Source of the DNA: an uncultured Campylobacterota bacterium
GTDB taxonomy: Bacteria > Campylobacterota > Campylobacteria > Campylobacterales > Arcobacteraceae
NCBI GenBank assembly: GCA_903821805.1
Contig: CAIJNA010000180.1
Coordinates: 1-33,649 of the forward strand
Direction: 5' to 3'
DNA length: 33,649 bases
This document shows positions 28,877 to 33,649 of the stretch, one piece after another; positions within the stretch are counted from its first letter, which is position 1; each line of letters starts with the position of its first letter. The notes below the pieces were generated by a model. It was not told where the DNA came from. It searched no databases and worked only from the letters and a program-made list of their open reading frames with translations. The position numbers and the translations under genes were made by a program.

Positions 28877-29848
28877 TTATTCCTCTATGCAAATTTCCTT
28901 ATCATTTATGTTCAAAATTGTATTGTAAGCGACAATAATAACTATCAACGTAACTACGGCAATTAAAGCATAAGACAATACAAATAATATCGCATCACCA
29001 GTTTTGTGAAACATAAGCATAGAGCTTATTGCCATTGCTGCTACTGGAAAAACAAATGCCCACCATGAAATAAAGAATTTTATCTTGATAAAATTTTTAT
29101 ACATAAAAGCCACCAAAAAAGTGAAAAATAATCCCATATTAAAAAGCATTAATGCAAAAGTATCGATTTGATTATACAGCTTTACGTATGCTAAGAAACC
29201 TACGGCTGGAGGCGCAATTAGTATGAAAAGAGTAGGCATAAATTTTGTAGCCATTTGATGGTGAAAAATAATTCTATTTAAAATAAGCGCAAAAAGCACA
29301 ATCCAGAAAAACATTCCAACACTAAAGAAGTAGTTTAAAATACCAGGATTTGCAAATCCTATTCCACCAACAGGAACTAGAACATTACCTACAATAGGGA
29401 TAAACCAAGCGGGATTTGAGTGATCTAAAATTTGATTTTTATTTATCCAAAACCTTACAGTATGCATTGTTAATGAAAAGTGCAAGATTACACCAACATA
29501 CCAAAAGAAAGCACTTACTGGTAATTTTACTTCTTTAAATATTATTGCCAACATAAGCATAGAGATCGAAATGGCAGCAAAAAAATTTATACGAATTGGA
29601 TGGTTAAATTCCATAATTACAGCATGTTTATACTTGCAATATTTCGTCATATAAATTACCGAGATAGTCATGAAAGCCATCGTTGTAAGATACATTAGTA
29701 CTGTTCCAATAATTGATGGAAATCCCAACCAAGAATGAGCTTTCTGATAAGTAATAGTTAAGCCACCAAGCCCCATTACTACAGCATACATCATAATTGG
29801 AAAAAATTCTAAACGATTTTTTGTACATTTTTGCTTCGATAATTCCAT
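28877..29848 (-). CDS. TDT/SLAC1-family (TehA-like) membrane transporter
   Basis: 323 aa polytopic protein; RLEFFPIMMYAVVMGLGGLTITYQKAH, HFSLTMHTVRFWI, NPAWFIPIVGNVLVPVGGIGF, ISWWAFVFPVAAMAISSMLM. Confidence 0.82.
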   Translation of the reverse strand: MELSKQKCTKNRLEFFPIMMYAVVMGLGGLTITYQKAHSWLGFPSIIGTVLMYLTTMAFMTISVIYMTKYCKYKHAVIMEFNHPIRINFFAAISISMLMLAIIFKEVKLPVSAFFWYVGVILHFSLTMHTVRFWINKNQILDHSNPAWFIPIVGNVLVPVGGIGFANPGILNYFFSVGMFFWIVLFALILNRIIFHHQMATKFMPTLFILIAPPAVGFLAYVKLYNQIDTFALMLFNMGLFFTFLVAFMYKNFIKIKFFISWWAFVFPVAAMAISSMLMFHKTGDAILFVLSYALIAVVTLIVIIVAYNTILNINDKEICIEE

Positions 29849-29978
29849 AGTAAAACCTTATAATTAATATATTATTTAATTATACCAAATCAAATCAAAA
29901 TTAAATATATTCTTTTGATTAGTTTAGATGGGAAAATCATTTGATGTAGTTTGGTAATTTGTCTGATTTTTTGTTATT

Positions 29979-30308
29979 TTAAAGTGTGTGCTTAATTGAG
30001 AATTTCATTTCTAGCAAAATTATTGCATTTAGATATTTGTCTTTATTCTCTAGCGATATTTCGTTTATGAGATGTTTGTTTCTTTGAAAAACTTCCCAAA
30101 CTCTAAGAGATGGTTCCGGTCGTTTTTTAATCCACAAAGCAATTGAAGTTGCTCCATTTATTAATGCTTGAACAAATTTTGCTTCAAGCCTTTTTTCTTC
30201 TTTTTTGAATATTTTCCATTCGTCTTCAAGTACCTCATGAGCTTCTACGAAATCATTTTCTTCAATCATCCGTAAAAATTCGTCAATACCAATTTTACTA
30301 TTTACCAA
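29979..30308 (-). CDS. DUF309-family protein
   Basis: 109 aa; FVEAHEVLEDEWKIFKKEEKRLEAKFVQALINGATSIALWIKKRPEPSLRVWE; TTG start overlaps the rimO 3' end. Confidence 0.75.
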   Translation of the reverse strand: MVNSKIGIDEFLRMIEENDFVEAHEVLEDEWKIFKKEEKRLEAKFVQALINGATSIALWIKKRPEPSLRVWEVFQRNKHLINEISLENKDKYLNAIILLEMKFSIKHTL

Positions 30309-31614
30309 TAATTGTTCCTAGTAATTTATCACCAACAAGCTCTGAAATTCGTACCTTATAAACCTTACCAAATTCAACACTGATATCAGTTTCATTGTCA
30401 TTAATGTAAATCTCACCATCAATTTCTCTTTCCCAAGATATTTTTCTAGCACTTAAAAGTAAATCATGCTCATCACTATATCCTTCAATTACAACATCAA
30501 ATTCAGTATTTATATCTTTCTCCATACTTTTTAGTGTTGTTGTTTTGATAATTTGACCTAATATTTCAGCTCTTGAGTCGATAATGTTTTGTGGTATTTT
30601 TTCTTTCATATCGTAAGCACTTGTATCTTCTTCGTCGCTATAACTAAATACATTTGCTCTATCAAAGTTGTAATCCTGAACATATTTGCAAAGCTCATTA
30701 AAATCTTCTTCGCTTTCACCTGGATGACCAACAATAAAAGTACTTCTTACAAAAGAATTTGAGACTTTTCTCATTTCGTCCATAAGCTCTTTAAGCTTTT
30801 CAGTTCCTTTTCCTCTTTTCATTATTTTAAGCATATTACTTGAAATATGTTGCAACGGCATGTCGTAGTAAGTGTGAAAAACATTACTATTTGCTATTTT
30901 ATTAATTAATGATATTGTTGTAGTTGATGGATAAAGATATAAAATTCTTGCACTTTTCACTCCATTGATCTTTTCGACTATGTCTATCAATCTTTCTAGT
31001 CCATCATTTATGTCATGATCTCTTAAATATGAACTACTATCTTGGCTTACAAATGAAAAGTCATAATAGCCATTTTGCACCATATTTTTTAGTTCTTTTT
31101 CTATGGAGTCCAAAGTTCTACTATTTAATTTACCTTTAAAATTCGGAATTGCACAAAATGCACACGATTGATTGCATCCCTCGCTTAATTTAATATATGC
31201 ATGAAAATTTGAGCCAGTTACAACACGGTCAAGTGTTTCATCTGCTAAGAAAACTTTAGGACTAAATTGACTTCTTTTTTCTTCAACAAGTTTGTCGATA
31301 ACGTCATAGTCACCAACACCAGTAAATATATCAACTTCGCTTAATTCATTTTGTAGTTCATCCTTATATCTCTGGCTAAGACATCCAGCCATAACAAGTA
31401 TAGAACCATCTTTTCGTTGATCATGAAGATTAAAAATTGTATTTAGAGATTCCTCTTTCGCACTCTCTATAAATCCACATGTATTTACTATAATAAGATC
31501 AGCTTCGCTAGCTTCATCTGTTATTTTGTAGTCCTTAAGACGACCAAGCATAACTTCGCTATCTATTAAATTTTTTGTGCAACCAAGACTAACTAGGTGT
31601 AGTTTTTTCTCCAT
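30298..31614 (-). CDS. rimO: Ribosomal protein S12 methylthiotransferase RimO
   Basis: 438 aa; HLVSLGCTKNLIDSEVMLGRL, NTCGFIESAKEES, radical-SAM LSEGCNQSCAFCAIPNFKGKLNSR, TFIVGHPGESEEDF, C-terminal TRAM-like domain. Confidence 0.96.
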   Translation of the reverse strand: MEKKLHLVSLGCTKNLIDSEVMLGRLKDYKITDEASEADLIIVNTCGFIESAKEESLNTIFNLHDQRKDGSILVMAGCLSQRYKDELQNELSEVDIFTGVGDYDVIDKLVEEKRSQFSPKVFLADETLDRVVTGSNFHAYIKLSEGCNQSCAFCAIPNFKGKLNSRTLDSIEKELKNMVQNGYYDFSFVSQDSSSYLRDHDINDGLERLIDIVEKINGVKSARILYLYPSTTTISLINKIANSNVFHTYYDMPLQHISSNMLKIMKRGKGTEKLKELMDEMRKVSNSFVRSTFIVGHPGESEEDFNELCKYVQDYNFDRANVFSYSDEEDTSAYDMKEKIPQNIIDSRAEILGQIIKTTTLKSMEKDINTEFDVVIEGYSDEHDLLLSARKISWEREIDGEIYINDNETDISVEFGKVYKVRISELVGDKLLGTIIGK

Positions 31615-31626
31615 TTTATACCTTAT

Positions 31627-32517
31627 TTATTTGATTAAACTGTAAAGTTTTTTGATTTCATCGGCCCACATATCTTCATTTGGCGTTTCAAGAATAAGTG
31701 GAATATCGTTCATTCGTTCATCATTTGCTATAAATCCAAAAGCATTTAATCCAATATGGCCAAGTCCTAAACTTTCGTGTCTGTCAACCTTAGCACCCAA
31801 AGGTGGTTTGCTATCATTAATGTGCATCCCTTTTAGAAACTCACGACCAACAACTTTGTCAAATTCTTTCCATGTTTTATCATAAGCATCTTGTGTTCTT
31901 ATATCGTAACCAGAAGTAAACATATGACAAGTATCAATACAAACACCAATACGACTCTTGTCTTCAATCTTATCAATTATGTATGCTAAATGTTCAAATT
32001 TATATCCAAGATTTGTCCCTTGACCAGCAGTATTTTCAATAACAGCTATAACACCTTTCGTGCAATCTAAAGCTCTATTAATTGATTCTGATATTGTTTC
32101 TAGGCATTCTATCTCTGCACTATAAGTAAGTTCCTCAAGATCAGGGTCTTTTTTCCCAAATCTCTGAAGATGACTTCCTGGATGAAAATTCAATCTATCA
32201 AGTCCAAGGGTAGAGCATCTTTGCATTTCATCAATAAACGCTTCACGACTTTTTAGTAGGCTTGACTCATCGTGATGACCAAGATTAATTAGATAGCTGT
32301 CATGAGGTAAAATATGCTTAGGCAAAATACCACTTAGTTCAAGATTTTTAAACCATTCATCTAGTGTTTTTGTATCAAATGGATTAGCATCCCATCTTTT
32401 TTGGTTTTTTGTAAAAAGTGCAAAAGCTTTTGCACCAATTGCCATAGCATTTAAAGGGGCATTCTGAACGCCACCACTTGCGCTTACATGAGCGCCGAAA
32501 AATTTATTATTTGACAT
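31627..32517 (-). CDS. nfo: Endonuclease IV (deoxyribonuclease IV)
   Basis: [117 protein letters not shown]. Confidence 0.97.
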   Translation of the reverse strand: MSNNKFFGAHVSASGGVQNAPLNAMAIGAKAFALFTKNQKRWDANPFDTKTLDEWFKNLELSGILPKHILPHDSYLINLGHHDESSLLKSREAFIDEMQRCSTLGLDRLNFHPGSHLQRFGKKDPDLEELTYSAEIECLETISESINRALDCTKGVIAVIENTAGQGTNLGYKFEHLAYIIDKIEDKSRIGVCIDTCHMFTSGYDIRTQDAYDKTWKEFDKVVGREFLKGMHINDSKPPLGAKVDRHESLGLGHIGLNAFGFIANDERMNDIPLILETPNEDMWADEIKKLYSLIK

Positions 32518-32652
32518 ATTATCACCTATTTATATTTTTTATTATGATTACCTTTTGACAGAATATCAAAGATAGTTTGAAATGACTTTAATTTTAAATA
32601 TCAAGTTTAGTGTAAAGGAAATTTTACAAATAGGCATTTGTGCTACGAAGCT

Positions 32653-33630
32653 TTATTTGAGTAAATAAGGCTGCATAGCGTCTTTGTTTTCTAGTCTTTT
32701 CCCTTGAATAACTATTTCTCCTAAATTAATGTCATATGTAACACCTAATTCTGTTTTTCCATATGTAACTATGAAATCCCCTGCAAGTTTAATATCATTT
32801 TCGCTGGCATTTTTTGATAAGAGAACAAATGGACCAGTTGCGTTAACTATTCTGCCTTTGAAATATTTTTTACTTTTTGTATTCTCAAGTATTTGATTTT
32901 CGTCCTGCTTTCTTCCAACTACAAGTTTAGCACCATCTGGAAGTCTCAATTGTCTTCCTATTTTTAAAGTATCAATATCATCAACTTCAAGTGTATCATT
33001 GGCAATAAAATCTCTTAGTCTTGTTGTGAATTGAACATCAGTTAGCAAACATCCTCCAGATGGATGTTCAAAGTTTTCTAACCCAATCTCTTTTGCAAAC
33101 TCAAATTGTCTACTTCGTCCTCTGCCCCAAAAGTCTAATAATTTATCTCTGCTAATCCAACCCTCAAGTTCAGGCTTACTAGCAGGAAGCAGTTTACCGC
33201 TTAGTGGCCTAACTACTAATTCTTCTTGCCCACTTAATTTTTGAACTCTTAGCATTGCATCTTTTGTTTGACTCATAGGTCTTTGGCCAACAACTTCACC
33301 GCTAATCATAAATGATGCATCATATTTTTCTAAAAGTTTACTTGTGTGACGAAACATAAATCCATGACAATCAATACAGGGGTTGAAATAATTGCCATAA
33401 CCGTATTTAGGTTCAAATAAAACTTCATCAAGATATTTATCTTTTAGATCAAGGATTTCAAATTTAGCTCCAATATGATCACACATTCGCTTCATATATT
33501 CTACTCTGTCACCAACAGATCCAAAGCCCGTATCTACATGTATAGCAATAACCTCTATCCCTTGATCTATTATCACTTTCATAGCAAGAGTGGAATCTAA
33601 ACCACCACTAAATAATGCTAATGCTTTCAA
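32653..33630 (-). CDS. PP-loop ATPase, MnmA/ThiI-like putative RNA thiolase with NFACT-R-like C-terminal region
   Basis: PP-loop LFSGGLDSTLAM, NPCIDCHGFMF, HPSGGCLLTD (Cys positions resembling MnmA), C-terminal LKIGRQLRLPDGAKLVVGRKQDENQIL resembling NFACT-R. Confidence 0.75.
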   Translation of the reverse strand: MKALALFSGGLDSTLAMKVIIDQGIEVIAIHVDTGFGSVGDRVEYMKRMCDHIGAKFEILDLKDKYLDEVLFEPKYGYGNYFNPCIDCHGFMFRHTSKLLEKYDASFMISGEVVGQRPMSQTKDAMLRVQKLSGQEELVVRPLSGKLLPASKPELEGWISRDKLLDFWGRGRSRQFEFAKEIGLENFEHPSGGCLLTDVQFTTRLRDFIANDTLEVDDIDTLKIGRQLRLPDGAKLVVGRKQDENQILENTKSKKYFKGRIVNATGPFVLLSKNASENDIKLAGDFIVTYGKTELGVTYDINLGEIVIQGKRLENKDAMQPYLLK

Positions 33631-33649
33631 AATAACTCCTCAGGATTTA

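Noticed and set aside
1-33649. CRISPR arrays, insertion sequences, prophage or integrative elements
   Set aside because: No regularly spaced repeats, transposase/integrase motifs or phage structural genes were seen; gene content is housekeeping throughout.

Overview
AT-rich bacterial chromosomal segment. Gene content and protein style suggest Campylobacterota (Epsilonproteobacteria), but this is inferred without a database search. Most of the window is housekeeping: nadK, gltB/gltD, mdh, tpx, proS, hemA, argD, an rsuA/rluB-type pseudouridine synthase, acs, tRNA-Gly(GCC), phnA-like, rpsO, a small cytochrome c, era, rimO and nfo. No mobile elements, CRISPR arrays or rRNA were seen. Two areas stand out. 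(1) 1-4237 (-): a transglutaminase/DUF2126 putative amidoligase fusion of 1120 aa followed after 4 nt by a circularly permuted ATP-grasp protein that runs off the window edge. This is a predicted but biochemically obscure peptide-synthesis or peptide-modification system. (2) 13375-16415 (-): an OvoA-like sulfoxide synthase/methyltransferase coupled by a TAATG stop/start to a PatB/MalY-type PLP lyase (candidate OvoB). This would be a compact ovothiol operon at the distal end of a translation/heme/arginine gene cluster, and the methyltransferase part looks unusually short. Smaller observations include a Cys-rich tail on Tpx, an 11-bp perfect tandem repeat next to the acs -10 box, an inverted repeat enclosing the tRNA-Gly promoter, a 19-bp palindrome in the rpsO leader, and a MnmA-like PP-loop protein with an apparent NFACT-R-like C-terminus.
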